A DNA stretch of 42,664 nt from an uncultured Bacteroidia bacterium (GTDB lineage Bacteria > Bacteroidota > Bacteroidia > Bacteroidales > F082), in assembly GCA_902802535.1 (NCBI GenBank), contig CADCML010000031.1:1-42664 (forward strand). Reading direction: 5' to 3'. A program made the translations under genes and the position numbers. The notes under the pieces were generated by a model, which made no database searches, was not told where the DNA came from, and saw only the letters and a program-made list of their open reading frames with translations. Shown piece after piece: positions 1 through 9,148 of this stretch; the stretch's first letter is position 1, and every line of letters starts with the position of its first letter.

Positions 1-1
1 G

Positions 2-73
2 CTGCCGAACAGACTATTAAATACCAACGATTTCAAAGAACTCTTATATTATGGCATCGCCTACGCGGCGTAG
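2..73 (+). CDS. C-terminal tail of an unidentified gene cut by the window edge
   Basis: An open frame enters from the left edge and ends at TAG 71-73. It would encode the last 23 residues of a protein, ending in LLYYGIAYAA. The residue mix looks like real protein, but the piece is too short to identify. It lies tail to tail with the truncated helicase, whose stop is only about 20 bases further on. It may therefore belong to the sequence that replaced the 3' end of the helicase. It could also be a chance open frame. Confidence 0.3.
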   Translation: MPNRLLNTNDFKELLYYGIAYAA

Positions 74-92
74 CTATTCAAAATTTAACGGA

Positions 93-1877
93 CTATTGCT
101 TTATTATATTCAAAAACAAACTGGTTCGTTCACATAGGAACACATTATCCTCTTTGGTAAAATAATTACGCCTTAATGTTTCGATTTCATCTATCTTGTA
201 ATTATTTGACTTAAAAAGAGTAATAAAAGTGCAACATAGTTTGATAAACTCCGAAAAATACTTGTTGCTTTTGCTTGCATATACCGTATTGAACACATCA
301 GTGAAGTCCCTATTCTTGAACTTAATTCCATTGGCTAACAATAATTCTTCAAGTTTTTTCAGTAATACTCCTTCTGAACTATAGTAGGAATAAGTTTCTA
401 TTAATTTGGTATTATTTTCCGCATGAAATTCTCTTTTCCAACGAATACTGTCTAAATACTTTTTCTCCTCAACTGGGGAAAGCCATGGAATCGTATAATC
501 CTTTGAGATTCCAAAATGTTCCAAATAGATGTCATAATCTGTTAGATAAAAGTCAGGACGATATGCCTTTCGTAAAGGATCAGCACTTTCATATGGATAG
601 AGTCTTTCATACTCATAATTGACGCCATGCATGAAAAGATAGTTAGCAATCTTTGTTTCTTCAAGGCTTTTTACTTTCTCGTTGTTTAAAGTGGTATATA
701 CCTGCGCTTTTTCAGCACTTTTATCACGAATAAAACTCTCGCGTTCGTATTTCGATTTAAGTGTTTCAAGATCCGCGGTCTTTTCTTCCTCGTATAATTC
801 TCCAAGCGATGAACAATCCTCCAATCTATCTGGAATTTCAAGATAGTAAGTAAAATACTCTGTCAAACTTTTTATAAGGTCGGGATATTTCAAAAGTTCC
901 TTCTCAAAAAAGTTATGAACAAACCGACTAAGTCCATCATCATCAGAAACTTCCGGTCTATAACCATCTGCATTTTTGATTATATCAAGTCCAAGTTTGT
1001 GAAAAGTTGTGGCTTCTGCATTAATTCCAAGTTTTTTCTGAATCCTATCAGTCATTTCCTGAGCCGATTTCCTTGTAAAAGAAATCAGGAGTATGTCTTT
1101 TGGATCAACTTTCTTTATTTCGCAAAGATACTTAACTTTTGCCGCAATAGTCAGCGTTTTTCCGCTACCTGCGCCTGCAAGAACAAGTATTCTATCTTCA
1201 TCTGTAATTACTGCTGCCCTTTGCTGCTCATCCAAAGATTTACCATCTATATTTGAGAATAAATCATCATATTTGATTGATTCTGACCGAATATAGTTTT
1301 CGTTTGCATTATTGAAATAATTGTGAAGAGAACCATACACTGTCTTAAACTGTTCAACTTCAGTATGTTCAATATCAGTTTCGCGAACATCGGCCTTATT
1401 TATCTGCAATGAAAGCTCATGCCATTTCTCCTCAAACCACTTTTCTATATTATGAGTAACATATTGATTTTTAATTTCGGATAGTTCTGTAAAAAAAGCA
1501 GATACTTGTTCGGATAGTTCTTTTACAATTTCTTTTCGCCTGATTTCTGCATTGGATTCTGAGATAGACTTATGAAGGTGTATATAAGTTTCTTTAAATT
1601 GCAGAATTCCAGCATACGCATTGTTCTTATTAGATAAGTGGTATTTCGAAACATTTGAATATAAGTTATGCCATTTTCCCACAAAATCATTTTCCTCTGA
1701 TTCAGAAACATAATGTTTTAGAATATTAGCGTATTCAGAATTAAAAACGACTATTTGCCCATTTATGTTATCTATATTCTGCTCTAATATCTTAGCTGCC
1801 TTTTTGCGTCTAAAAACAAGTAAAACAGCAATTAGACAGATGATAAATGCTACTATGATGAGAATTACATTGGGCAT
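93..1877 (-). pseudogene. UvrD/HelD-like superfamily 1 DNA helicase, truncated
   Basis: This is the N-terminal part (594 residues) of a DNA helicase IV-like superfamily 1 enzyme, a family of ATP-driven 3'-5' DNA translocases. One hydrophobic segment (residues 3-22) is followed by a helical region. Then come the Q motif (LDEQQRAAV, about 215), Walker A (GAGSGKT, 235-241), motif Ia (FTRKSAQEM, about 267) and motif Ib (TFHKLG, about 291). Residues 300-594 are the family's insert/1B region. The frame stops where the family normally continues into the segment leading to the DExx box. Walker B and motifs III to VI are therefore missing, and it cannot be a working helicase as it stands. The start lies 3 bases after the stop of the BRO-like gene, so the two were probably one operon. 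I read it as a rearranged or decayed gene; a contig misjoin at about position 93 is the alternative. Confidence 0.75.
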
Positions 1878-1880
1878 CTT

Positions 1881-2767
1881 TTATGATTCGATCCGCAAAA
1901 ATAGAACTTTTTTTTCTTTCCCTCCATCCAATAGCAATTCTCCTTCTCCCTGTGCAATCTGTTTGGCGTTCATTGTTGAGACCACAGGCTGTCCGGTTTC
2001 TTTCTCTACGGCTTTGCGGGCGTCGTTGGCCACGGCGCCGCCGCGTCGGGCAATGCCGGCGCTTTCAGCCATACCTTTCGGGTTCTCGTTCTTTGAGATT
2101 TGTGTCGTAGTGGCCTCCGCAAGCATATTGATGGCAATCTCAAGGTCGGTCATATTGTCGCGCAGGTTCTCTTTCTTTAAGCCTTTTAATTGCGTGTATT
2201 CCTTGGCGGAAAGACCGCTCCACTGGCGAAAATGATATCCGTCAGCGAGGAAAACTGCACACCCTCCTCCAATCCAGCGCGTTTCCATTCATCGGTCAAG
2301 TGCTTTCTCACCTCTATCGACTTTATCCGCTGATTGATCCATGCTTCCGAACAGCCCAACCTGCAGTAATCGGCCACTGCCTGCTCGATAGAGAGCTCGG
2401 GGTCTTGCATTTGGTCAATGCGCTTTGCCGCTACCTGAGCCATCCACTGCTTGAAAGGCTCTGCCTTCGGCGATGGAATGGATTGGATGAGCCGGAAAAG
2501 TTGTTCAGTATCAGCAACATCAGTTAATCTCATTTTTCCGTCTGGAGCCTGTAATTTCAACTGGTAACAATTTGTTACCACTTCAAATCCTTCCTTTATC
2601 AGTCTGCCTTTCAGCACTTTCCAGTATTTTCTCGCTGTTTGATAGTCGCTACCTGTCAACACCGATACCACATCAACGATGGAAAACCACCATTTTTCCT
2701 TATCAGTGTCCCATACAGTACGCACCTTCTTCTGTTCAAATAATTGTATGGCTTGCTTTTGCATCAT
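1881..2767 (-). pseudogene. BRO-N/DinD-like (phage antirepressor-type) protein, frameshifted
   Basis: Two overlapping frames together make one BRO-N-type protein. The first (2767 down to about 2226) has the BRO-N-like core, with WWFSIVDVVSVLTGS near residue 26 and the MRLTDVADTEQLFRLIQ stretch. The second (about 2226 down to 1881) has the conserved tail LRDNMTDLEIAINMLAEATT followed by the GGAVANDARK region seen in DinD-like proteins. The frames join cleanly if one C is added to the GCC on the minus strand (GG at 2225-2226), giving ...DIIFA-QWSGLSAKEY. A one-base deletion, real or a sequencing error, is therefore the likely cause. Such proteins are found in prophages and in DNA-damage-induced genes; the exact function is unknown. 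The helicase remnant starts 3 bases downstream. Confidence 0.75.
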
Positions 2768-2841
2768 AGTTCATAGTGTTTCGATTGAATGTCAAAAGTG
2801 CTTTGCCGCATTATCCTTCAATCAGACATTAGAGCTGTTTC

Positions 2842-4179
2842 TTACAACTCAATCCCATAAAGGTGCATCTTGTTGTACAAGGTCTTCCGGTCGATTTGGA
2901 GGAGTTTGGCCGCCACGGTCTTGTTGCCTCTTGCCTTGCGCAGTGCGGCCTCGATTTGCTCTTTCTCATGGTCGGGTTGCAGAGCCCAGTCGTCTTCGGG
3001 AATGTTCACGACGGTGCGTTTGTTGGGCAGCGTGAACACCGGCAGGTCGTCAAGGTCGATGTTCTCGCCCTCGGCGAAAAGGACACAGCGACGCACTACA
3101 TTGCGCAGTTCGCGGAGGTTGCCGTTCCATCGTTGCTCCTTCATACGCAGCAAGGCCTCTGGAGTGATGCCTTTCACGTTTTTGCCCAACTCCTCATTGG
3201 CCTGACGGATGAAAAAATAGGTCAATTCGTCGAAGTCTTCAAGGCGCTCGCGTAAAGGCGGCACCTCAATGGCAAACTCGTTGATTCTGTGGAACAAATC
3301 CTGGCGGAAACGACCTTCTTCAATGGCTTGTTCCAGATTCTCGTTGGTGGCAGCCAAAATTCGCACGTCGACATGGATGTCGGTGGCGGAGCCCACGGGC
3401 CTCACCTTCTGCTCCTGCAAGGCACGCAACAGCTGCATCTGCACTTCGTAAGGCAGGTTGCCCACCTCGTCGAGGAAGACCGTACCGCCCTTGGCCTGCT
3501 CAAAGACGCCTTTCTTGTCGGCGATGGCCGAAGTGAACGAACCTTTAAGATGACCAAATAACTCACTGGGTGCCAGTTCTTTGGAAAGACTTCCACAATC
3601 AACGGGGATGAAGGGGCCGTCCTTGTATTGGCTCAAATCGTGAATCATGCGGGCGATGTATTCCTTGCCCGTACCGCTCTCGCCGAGAATGAGTACGGAA
3701 AACTTGGTAGGTGCCACCAGCTCCACGTGTTTGTAAAGCCTCAGCATGGCATGGCTGTTGCCCCTCACCCATTGCTTGTTGGCAGGGATGAAGGTCTCGG
3801 CTGAATCTTCCTCACCCGACGCCAACGCAGCGGCAATCTTTTCCTCGAGCACGCTGGGATTGATAGGTTTCTTGAGGTAGTCGAACGCACCGAGCTTCAT
3901 GGCCGAAACAGCGGTTTGCACCTCGGCATAGCCCGTCATCACGATGATCGGCACCTTACTTTTCAGCTTCTCACGCACCCAAGTCATCAAAAGGATGCCA
4001 TCGCCGTCGGGAAGGCGCAAATCGGTGAGAATCAAGTTGAAACTATCCGAAGAGAGGTCTATTTTGGCTTGTTCGAAACGCGAAGCGAGAACCGCTTCAT
4101 AGCCGTTCTTGGTGAGCCAAGTCTGCATCATCGTGCCGAACGTGGCATCGTCTTCCACAACGAGAATTCTACATTTCAT
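2842..4179 (-). CDS. Sigma-54-dependent response regulator, NtrC family
   Basis: A 445-residue cytoplasmic transcription activator with the full NtrC layout. The receiver domain (1-120) has the acidic pair E9/D10 and phospho-acceptor D53 (LTDLRLP). The AAA+ domain has Walker A GESGTGKE (166-173), the sigma-54 contact loop as GSFTSA (213-218; classical GAFTGA) and Walker B VFLDEVG (234-240). A Fis-type helix-turn-helix sits at about 418-440 (TVAAKLLQIDRKTLYNKM). It should activate RNA polymerase-sigma-54 promoters when phosphorylated. I place the start at MKCRILVVEDD (4179) because the receiver begins there; the longer frame upstream runs through the promoter. No histidine kinase is encoded nearby, so it is an orphan regulator here. 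A promoter match lies only a few bases upstream of this start. Confidence 0.93.
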   Translation of the reverse strand: MKCRILVVEDDATFGTMMQTWLTKNGYEAVLASRFEQAKIDLSSDSFNLILTDLRLPDGDGILLMTWVREKLKSKVPIIVMTGYAEVQTAVSAMKLGAFDYLKKPINPSVLEEKIAAALASGEEDSAETFIPANKQWVRGNSHAMLRLYKHVELVAPTKFSVLILGESGTGKEYIARMIHDLSQYKDGPFIPVDCGSLSKELAPSELFGHLKGSFTSAIADKKGVFEQAKGGTVFLDEVGNLPYEVQMQLLRALQEQKVRPVGSATDIHVDVRILAATNENLEQAIEEGRFRQDLFHRINEFAIEVPPLRERLEDFDELTYFFIRQANEELGKNVKGITPEALLRMKEQRWNGNLRELRNVVRRCVLFAEGENIDLDDLPVFTLPNKRTVVNIPEDDWALQPDHEKEQIEAALRKARGNKTVAAKLLQIDRKTLYNKMHLYGIEL

Positions 4180-4183
4180 GGTG

Positions 4184-4215
4184 CAAAAATAACAAAAATC
4201 CATAGATTCCACAAA
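4184..4215 (-). promoter_or_regulatory. Bacteroidota-type promoter for the NtrC-like regulator
   Basis: Read on the minus strand there is TTTG (4215-4212), 20 bases, then TATTTTTG (4191-4184), which fits TTTG-N19-21-TAnnTTTG. The -7 box ends only 4 bases before the ATG at 4179, so the transcript would be leaderless or nearly so. A second TATTTTTG (4219-4212) overlaps the -33 box and could instead serve as a -7 box with a roughly 30-base leader. Confidence 0.5.
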
Positions 4216-4223
4216 AATACACA

Positions 4224-4256
4224 CAAAAAAAGCCTCACATTGGGGAAATGTGAGGC
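4224..4256 (-). terminator. Rho-independent terminator after the coiled-coil lipoprotein gene
   Basis: Perfect 9-bp inverted arms, GCCTCACAT (4232-4240) and ATGTGAGGC (4248-4256), enclose a 7-base loop. On the minus strand they are followed by seven T. It lies 46 bases past the stop of the lipoprotein gene and just upstream of the regulator's promoter, so it separates the two transcription units. Confidence 0.85.
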
Positions 4257-4301
4257 AATTCTAAAAAAATTGAAAACGAGCAGTTCCGCTGAAAACGGAT
4301 A

Positions 4302-5189
4302 TTATTTGATGGATACTACCAAATAATTCGACATACTCCAGAAAGCGTCCTTATCAATGATTCTCAACACTTTAACATTATTTTCAGTGTCATCCTCGAT
4401 AACGTAGCTGCTTTCGGGATGGGTGGTCATCACTTTGGGTCTCATTGTGTTGAGCGCAACGTGGTCAATGGTGCGTTTGTCGGCTTGGGTAAACTGGCTC
4501 CGATCAAAGCCCTGCTTGGAGATCTCGCTGACCGTGAAGAGACCGCCTTTGCTGACAATTCCTTTTTCCACAAGCACGTCTTGGGTAGCGATGCAAATCC
4601 AAACAGCGTTGAGTTGTGCATCCTGGTTCTCGATAGTGGCCTGTTGGGCGGCATTCTGCACGGTCATCACGTCGAGGCTCGAATTGAGGTCGCTGATGTT
4701 GGCGTTGAGGTCGGAAACTTGTACGCTAAGATCCTCAATCTGTTGGCGGCTTTGCTGCAACTCGTCCTTCAAGCTATTGATGTAGGTGTCTTTCTCTTCC
4801 AGCTGCTTCTTCAGGCGGCTGACGGTTTGTTTCAGAGCCTTTGAAGTCGTACCTTGCTCAATCAACTGCTTTTCCAAATTAGCGATTTTGGTACGGTTCT
4901 CCTGCAGGGTCCGCTGGATGGCGTTGATTTCAGAAACGGCCTTGTTGGTGTTGCCTTCCTGATTGTCCATCATGATGATGTTCTCCTGTGCACGCACGGC
5001 CTCGAGGGCATTCTCAATCTCGTTGATGGTGTTGAGGGCTTGGTCGAAACCACCCTTTGCAGCCACGGCCTCGGTGTAAAGCGAGTCACGCTCGGCCAAA
5101 AGGGTCTGGTATTTTTCGGAACGTTCCACATTGCACGAAGCGGCAAGGGCAACAAGCAACAAAACTGCTATCGAAAGTCTGATTCTCAT
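4302..5189 (-). CDS. Coiled-coil lipoprotein of unknown function
   Basis: A 295-residue protein with a short basic N-terminus, a hydrophobic stretch and a lipobox (LAASC, lipidated Cys19), so it should be a lipoprotein. Residues of about 25-195 are strongly predicted coiled coil: heptad-like runs of Leu/Ile with many Glu, Gln and Lys, including LEKQLIEQG and LKDELQQSRQQIEDL. The last 100 residues (from about NAVWICIATQDVLVEKGIV) look globular, with beta strands, and end in a conserved-looking segment (DAFWSMSNYLVVSIK). Such proteins recur in Bacteroidales genomes as conserved hypotheticals. A structural or scaffolding role in the envelope is plausible, but no function can be assigned. It is a single gene closed by the terminator at 4224-4256. 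Confidence 0.75.
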   Translation of the reverse strand: MRIRLSIAVLLLVALAASCNVERSEKYQTLLAERDSLYTEAVAAKGGFDQALNTINEIENALEAVRAQENIIMMDNQEGNTNKAVSEINAIQRTLQENRTKIANLEKQLIEQGTTSKALKQTVSRLKKQLEEKDTYINSLKDELQQSRQQIEDLSVQVSDLNANISDLNSSLDVMTVQNAAQQATIENQDAQLNAVWICIATQDVLVEKGIVSKGGLFTVSEISKQGFDRSQFTQADKRTIDHVALNTMRPKVMTTHPESSYVIEDDTENNVKVLRIIDKDAFWSMSNYLVVSIK

Positions 5190-5433
5190 TGTGATTGAAA
5201 TTTTGCCTTAATTTTCAGCAAAAATCGTACTTAACTAAACAAGGTGCATAGAATCAGCAAAAGAGAAAACACAATAAAACCATATCTACTTGATTCTCAA
5301 TACAAATTTACAGAAATTTGACAAAAATTTTCAGAAACAAAATCGTGAAAACTTGCCATGCCAAAGGCTCAAGTATTTGTGGAAAACTGTGGAATTGTGC
5401 AGAAATGTTGAAAAAACGTGGAAAGCTGTGGAA

Positions 5434-6255
5434 TCAAAGGTAGACAAATCCAGTCGACTTGTGGCGGGGCAACGGGAAAATCGTGGTGTTCACATCAGGA
5501 CGGACGCGACGTTTGCGGAACTGTTCGTGAAGACATTGCATGGTACGTTGCGGCGTGTTGTTGTTCTCGCTAAGGTGGCAAAGCATGATGTTTTTCATCC
5601 CAGGATGGTAGGCGGAAACGATGAAACGTGCCATTTCTTCGTTGCTGAGATGGCCGAAAGGACCCGAAATGCGCTGCTTCAGATGATAAGGATACTTGCC
5701 TTTCTCAAGCATTTCCGAGTCATAGTTGGCCTCGATGACGATGTTTTCAGAACGGAGAATCTGCTCTTTCACCACCTTGTCCAACATGCCGATGTCGGTG
5801 GCGATGGTCAGCGTATGTCCTTCGTAATTAAAGTGATACCCAACAGCACCTCGCCCATCGTGCATGACGGGATAAGCCTCAATGGCAATGCTCATCAGAT
5901 TGAAAGGCTGCAAAGGGTCGATTTCATGGAACAAAGATGGGTCAAGGTTTTTGGTAGCCTTGCCTTCGACGAGTCCCTGAAGACAGTCGGAATGGGCATA
6001 AATCGGGATAGGATGTTCTTTCTCCAAGACTTCAAGGCCCGAAACATGGTCGATATGGTCGTGGGTGACAAGGATGGCCTTGATGCTATTGAGCGTTAGA
6101 TCCTGCTGTAACAATTTCATTTTCACCTGTTTGGCACTGATACCCACATCAACCAATATCCCTTCTTCCTGCCGACCCACATAATAGCAATTGCCGCTAC
6201 TGCCCGAGGCAAAGCTGCAAAAGACAAAGGGCGAAAGACAGGAGAAAAGATCCAT
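5434..6255 (-). CDS. MBL-fold metallo-hydrolase, WalJ/YycJ-like
   Basis: A 273-residue metallo-beta-lactamase-fold protein. The family start FASGSSGNCYYV (residues 15-26) is typical of the WalJ/YycJ branch, and the metal site THDHIDH supplies H65, H67, D69 and H70. Further conserved pieces are the VMHDGRGAVGYHF segment, the IATDIG metal-binding Asp and the C-terminal LCHLSENNN. The family are probable nucleases or phosphodiesterases of the cytoplasm; YycJ has been linked to DNA repair and cell-wall signalling in Firmicutes, but the substrate in Bacteroidota is not established. The gene is divergent from the arginase-family gene, 74 bases apart. A TACTTTTG -7-like box lies at 6282-6275 on the minus strand. 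Confidence 0.88.
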   Translation of the reverse strand: MDLFSCLSPFVFCSFASGSSGNCYYVGRQEEGILVDVGISAKQVKMKLLQQDLTLNSIKAILVTHDHIDHVSGLEVLEKEHPIPIYAHSDCLQGLVEGKATKNLDPSLFHEIDPLQPFNLMSIAIEAYPVMHDGRGAVGYHFNYEGHTLTIATDIGMLDKVVKEQILRSENIVIEANYDSEMLEKGKYPYHLKQRISGPFGHLSNEEMARFIVSAYHPGMKNIMLCHLSENNNTPQRTMQCLHEQFRKRRVRPDVNTTIFPLPRHKSTGFVYL

Positions 6256-6329
6256 TCCAAGTCGATTTTGGGCGCAAAAGTAAGGATTTATTCGATTTTT
6301 ATCTATTTTTGTAAGCCAATTTTATCAAC

Positions 6330-7361
6330 ATGGAAAACAATTTTGACCCCAATGCAGCTGCCGTTGCCGATTCCGGAATTTACGGACTGCCCTGCTCCGC
6401 CGAGGAGGCACAAATCATCATCATTCCCGTGGAATGGGAACTCACAACCAGTTACAACCGAGGCACGGTAGACGGTCCAGCCACCATCATGGAGGCCTCT
6501 TTGCAGGTCGACCTCTGCCACCACGACTACCCCGACCTTTGGCAAAAAGGCATCTGGATGGACGAATTTCCCAAGGAACTCCGCGAACTGCACGATGAGA
6601 TGGCTCCGTTAAGCGAGGAGATCATCAACGCCTTGTATGAAGGCACAATCGACGAAGAACCAGAAAAACACGCCGAACTTTACGCCCGAATCGAGGCCGC
6701 CACCGACAAGAAAAACGCTTGGCTGCGCGAGCGTATTGCCTATTGGAAACAACAAGGCAAGGTTGTAGGACTTTTGGGCGGTGACCATAGTTGCCCCCTC
6801 GCCTATCACCAATACCTTAATAGTATAGGCGAGGAATATGGCATCCTTCACGCCGACGCCCACTGCGACTTGCGCGAAGCGTTTGAAGGTTTCAAATACT
6901 CACACGCTTCCATTTTCTACAATACATTGAAATTCAGCAATGTGAAAAAATTGGTGCAAGTCGGCATCCGCGACTACTGCCATCAGGAAAAGGCCTTGGC
7001 CGAGAGCCAACCCGAGCGCATCAAAATCTTCTTTGACCGCGATTGCCGCCGACGCATGTATGAAGGCGAAACATGGAAAGACCTTGTGGATGAGATGATT
7101 GCGGCCTTGCCCGAGAAAGTTTACCTTTCCATCGACATTGATGCTCTCGACCCGAAACTTTGTCCGAACACGGGCACACCCGTCCCAGGAGGCCTTGAAT
7201 ACGAGGAACTGATGTACTTGCTTAACCACATCCGCGAAGCCGGCAAAACCATCATTGGCTTCGACCTCTGTGAAGTCTCCCCTGCCCCTGATGGCGGTGA
7301 TTGGGACGGGAATGTGGGGGCTCGGGTGCTGTTCCATTTGTGCGGGGTGTCGGCGAAATAA
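6330..7361 (+). CDS. Ureohydrolase of the arginase/agmatinase/formimidoylglutamase family
   Basis: A 343-residue binuclear manganese hydrolase that should cleave a guanidino or formimino group (arginine, agmatine or formiminoglutamate). All six metal ligands are present: H153 in GGDHS, D176, H178 and D180 in DAHCDLR, and D269 and D271 in SIDIDALDP. The length is slightly above the usual 300-320 because of an N-terminal extension and an insert around residues 85-130. The substrate cannot be fixed from sequence alone: no histidine-degradation (hut) or polyamine genes are adjacent. A TATTTTTG -7 box sits at 6304-6311, 18 bases before the ATG, without a clear -33 box. Confidence 0.9.
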   Translation: MENNFDPNAAAVADSGIYGLPCSAEEAQIIIIPVEWELTTSYNRGTVDGPATIMEASLQVDLCHHDYPDLWQKGIWMDEFPKELRELHDEMAPLSEEIINALYEGTIDEEPEKHAELYARIEAATDKKNAWLRERIAYWKQQGKVVGLLGGDHSCPLAYHQYLNSIGEEYGILHADAHCDLREAFEGFKYSHASIFYNTLKFSNVKKLVQVGIRDYCHQEKALAESQPERIKIFFDRDCRRRMYEGETWKDLVDEMIAALPEKVYLSIDIDALDPKLCPNTGTPVPGGLEYEELMYLLNHIREAGKTIIGFDLCEVSPAPDGGDWDGNVGARVLFHLCGVSAK

Positions 7362-7367
7362 AAAAGA

Positions 7368-7400
7368 TTGTAAAACCAACACATTTTTTATATACCTTTG
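7368..7400 (+). promoter_or_regulatory. Candidate promoter of the phosphate-transport cluster
   Basis: TTG (7368-7370), 22 bases, then TACCTTTG (7393-7400), close to the Bacteroidota TTTG-N19-21-TAnnTTTG consensus with a slightly long spacer. It lies 26 bases before the first DUF47 start codon. Confidence 0.45.
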
Positions 7401-7426
7401 CCAAATCATTCAAACCCATTCCAACA

Positions 7427-8077
7427 ATGGCACTGAACAACCTTTTCACCAGAGGAAGCAGCCGCGAGAAGCACTTCTTCCCCACCTACGCCAAACAGGC
7501 GGAAACGGCGCAGATTGCCGCCAAATACCTCAAGGAGTTGGTCAAGAGCGATGACCCCGAGGAACGCAAACTGCTCACCCGCATGATTAAGAAACAGGAA
7601 ACCACCGGCGACGAACTGCTGCGCGAGTTTTACATCGAACTGAACGAGGCTTTCGTCACGCCTTTCGACCGTGAGGACATGAACGCCCTCGCGATGGACC
7701 TCGACAAGTTCCTCGACTTCATCAACCATTCGGCCAAGACCATCCTGATGTACAACCCCAAGAAAATCGACAAGCAAATCAAGGAGATTATCGACAACAT
7801 CCACGAGGACGCCAACATCATGATGCAAATCTTCAGCCTTTTGGACGACCTTGGGAAAAACCATCAGCAAATCAGTGACTTGTGTCAGAAGGTCACGCTC
7901 ATCGAACACTCCGTCGACGACATCTACGGCGATTACATCTCCTACCTTTTCAGCAACGAGCACGACGAGATTGAACTGCTGAAATACAAGGAGATAGCCC
8001 AAGCCGTGGAAGACACCACCGACCGCGCCAAGGAGGTGACCAGCACCGTTAAAAGTCTTATCATAAAAGAATCGTGA
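7427..8077 (+). CDS. DUF47 (PhoU-like) phosphate transport regulator
   Basis: A 216-residue, almost entirely helical DUF47 protein, a family related to PhoU that is usually encoded next to PiT phosphate transporters and thought to control them. Typical features are the start with REKHFFPTYAKQAE, the acidic helix-turn TPFDREDMNALAMDLDKFLD, and the tail KYKEIAQAVEDTTDRAKEV. I chose the ATG at 7427 (MALNNLFTRGSSREK) because family similarity starts there and the promoter-like box lies just upstream; the longer frame from 7301 overlaps the arginase-family gene. Its stop TGA shares one base with the PiT start (TGATG), which indicates translational coupling. Confidence 0.92.
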   Translation: MALNNLFTRGSSREKHFFPTYAKQAETAQIAAKYLKELVKSDDPEERKLLTRMIKKQETTGDELLREFYIELNEAFVTPFDREDMNALAMDLDKFLDFINHSAKTILMYNPKKIDKQIKEIIDNIHEDANIMMQIFSLLDDLGKNHQQISDLCQKVTLIEHSVDDIYGDYISYLFSNEHDEIELLKYKEIAQAVEDTTDRAKEVTSTVKSLIIKES

Positions 8078-9144
8078 TGAACCTCCTGACCATAGCCATC
8101 ATCCTCTCCATCGTCCTTGCCTTCGTGTTCACCTTCCTGAACGGCATGAACGACGCGGCCAACTCCATCTCAACCATCATCGCCACCAAAGTGATGACGC
8201 CGATTCAGGCCATCATCTGGGCCTCGTTTTGGGAGTTCGCCGCCTTCTTCCTCATCCGATTGGTGCTGCATCAGCAATTCGCGGTGGGCAACACCATGGC
8301 CAACTTCGCCGACCAAAACGTCATCGACCCCTACCTTATATTATCTGCGCTTGTTGGGGCAGCCATTTGGGTGGCCGTTTGCACCAAAAGCGGTATGCCC
8401 ATCTCCACCTCGCACGCCCTTATTGGGGGCATCATCGGGGCGGCATGGTTCGTCAACGGGAGCGGCGTATTGCACATGCAGCCAATCATTATCACATTGG
8501 CTTTCATTGTTTTATCACCACTTATCGGTCTGTTTTTGGGTTTCTTCCTTGAGTGCCTCTTGCTGAGGATTTTCAAGAACAGTTCGCGCAAAAAGGTCGA
8601 CAAGATTTTCAAGGTGATGCAGCATTTTTCGACAGCTGCCTTCTGCATCGGTCACGGCTCGAATGACGCACCAAAAACTATGGGTATCATCGCCGTGTTG
8701 ATGGCCAGCGTGTTCACCACGCAAGGTGTCAGTCCTGAGATGCAAAGTTTCATCGGCAATTTCTACGACAGCAGTCAAGGCTTCCATATCCCTGACATTC
8801 TGGCTGTTGTATGCTATATCATCATGTCGTTGGGCATCCTGATTGGCGGCAAGAATGTCATCAAAACGATGGGGGGCGGTTTGGCGAAAATCACGCCCAT
8901 TAGAGGTTTTTCAGCCGAATTTGCCGGTGCTACCACATTGATTGCCACTTCGTTCATGGGTATTCCTGTCAGTACGACGCATACCATCACTGGCGGCGTC
9001 ATTGGCGTGGGCCTCACCGACGGTGTGAAATCCGTGAAATGGGTCACGGCCAAACGCATCGTCCTTTCGTGGATTTTGACCATTCCCGTGCCTCTCGTCA
9101 TCAGCGGCATTTTGAACCTGTTGTTTAACCTCTTAGTCAAGTAA
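8077..9144 (+). CDS. Inorganic phosphate transporter, PiT family
   Basis: A 355-residue membrane permease of the PiT family, which takes up phosphate (as a neutral metal-phosphate in bacteria) with protons or sodium. The two signature repeats are present: NGMNDAANSISTIIATKV near the N-terminus and GHGSNDAPKTMGIIAV in the second half. Each is followed by an STSHA/STTHT motif (MPISTSHALIGG, IPVSTTHTITGG). About ten hydrophobic segments can be counted. The start is taken at 8077 (MNLLTIAIIL), where the ATG overlaps the upstream stop; a GTG one codon earlier is possible. It is sandwiched between two DUF47 genes. Confidence 0.95.
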   Translation: MNLLTIAIILSIVLAFVFTFLNGMNDAANSISTIIATKVMTPIQAIIWASFWEFAAFFLIRLVLHQQFAVGNTMANFADQNVIDPYLILSALVGAAIWVAVCTKSGMPISTSHALIGGIIGAAWFVNGSGVLHMQPIIITLAFIVLSPLIGLFLGFFLECLLLRIFKNSSRKKVDKIFKVMQHFSTAAFCIGHGSNDAPKTMGIIAVLMASVFTTQGVSPEMQSFIGNFYDSSQGFHIPDILAVVCYIIMSLGILIGGKNVIKTMGGGLAKITPIRGFSAEFAGATTLIATSFMGIPVSTTHTITGGVIGVGLTDGVKSVKWVTAKRIVLSWILTIPVPLVISGILNLLFNLLVK

Positions 9145-9148
9145 CGCC

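Noticed and set aside
5290-6099. 269-codon open frame on the plus strand over the WalJ gene
   Set aside because: It is antisense to a clear metallo-hydrolase gene with intact metal-binding residues, and its translation resembles no family.
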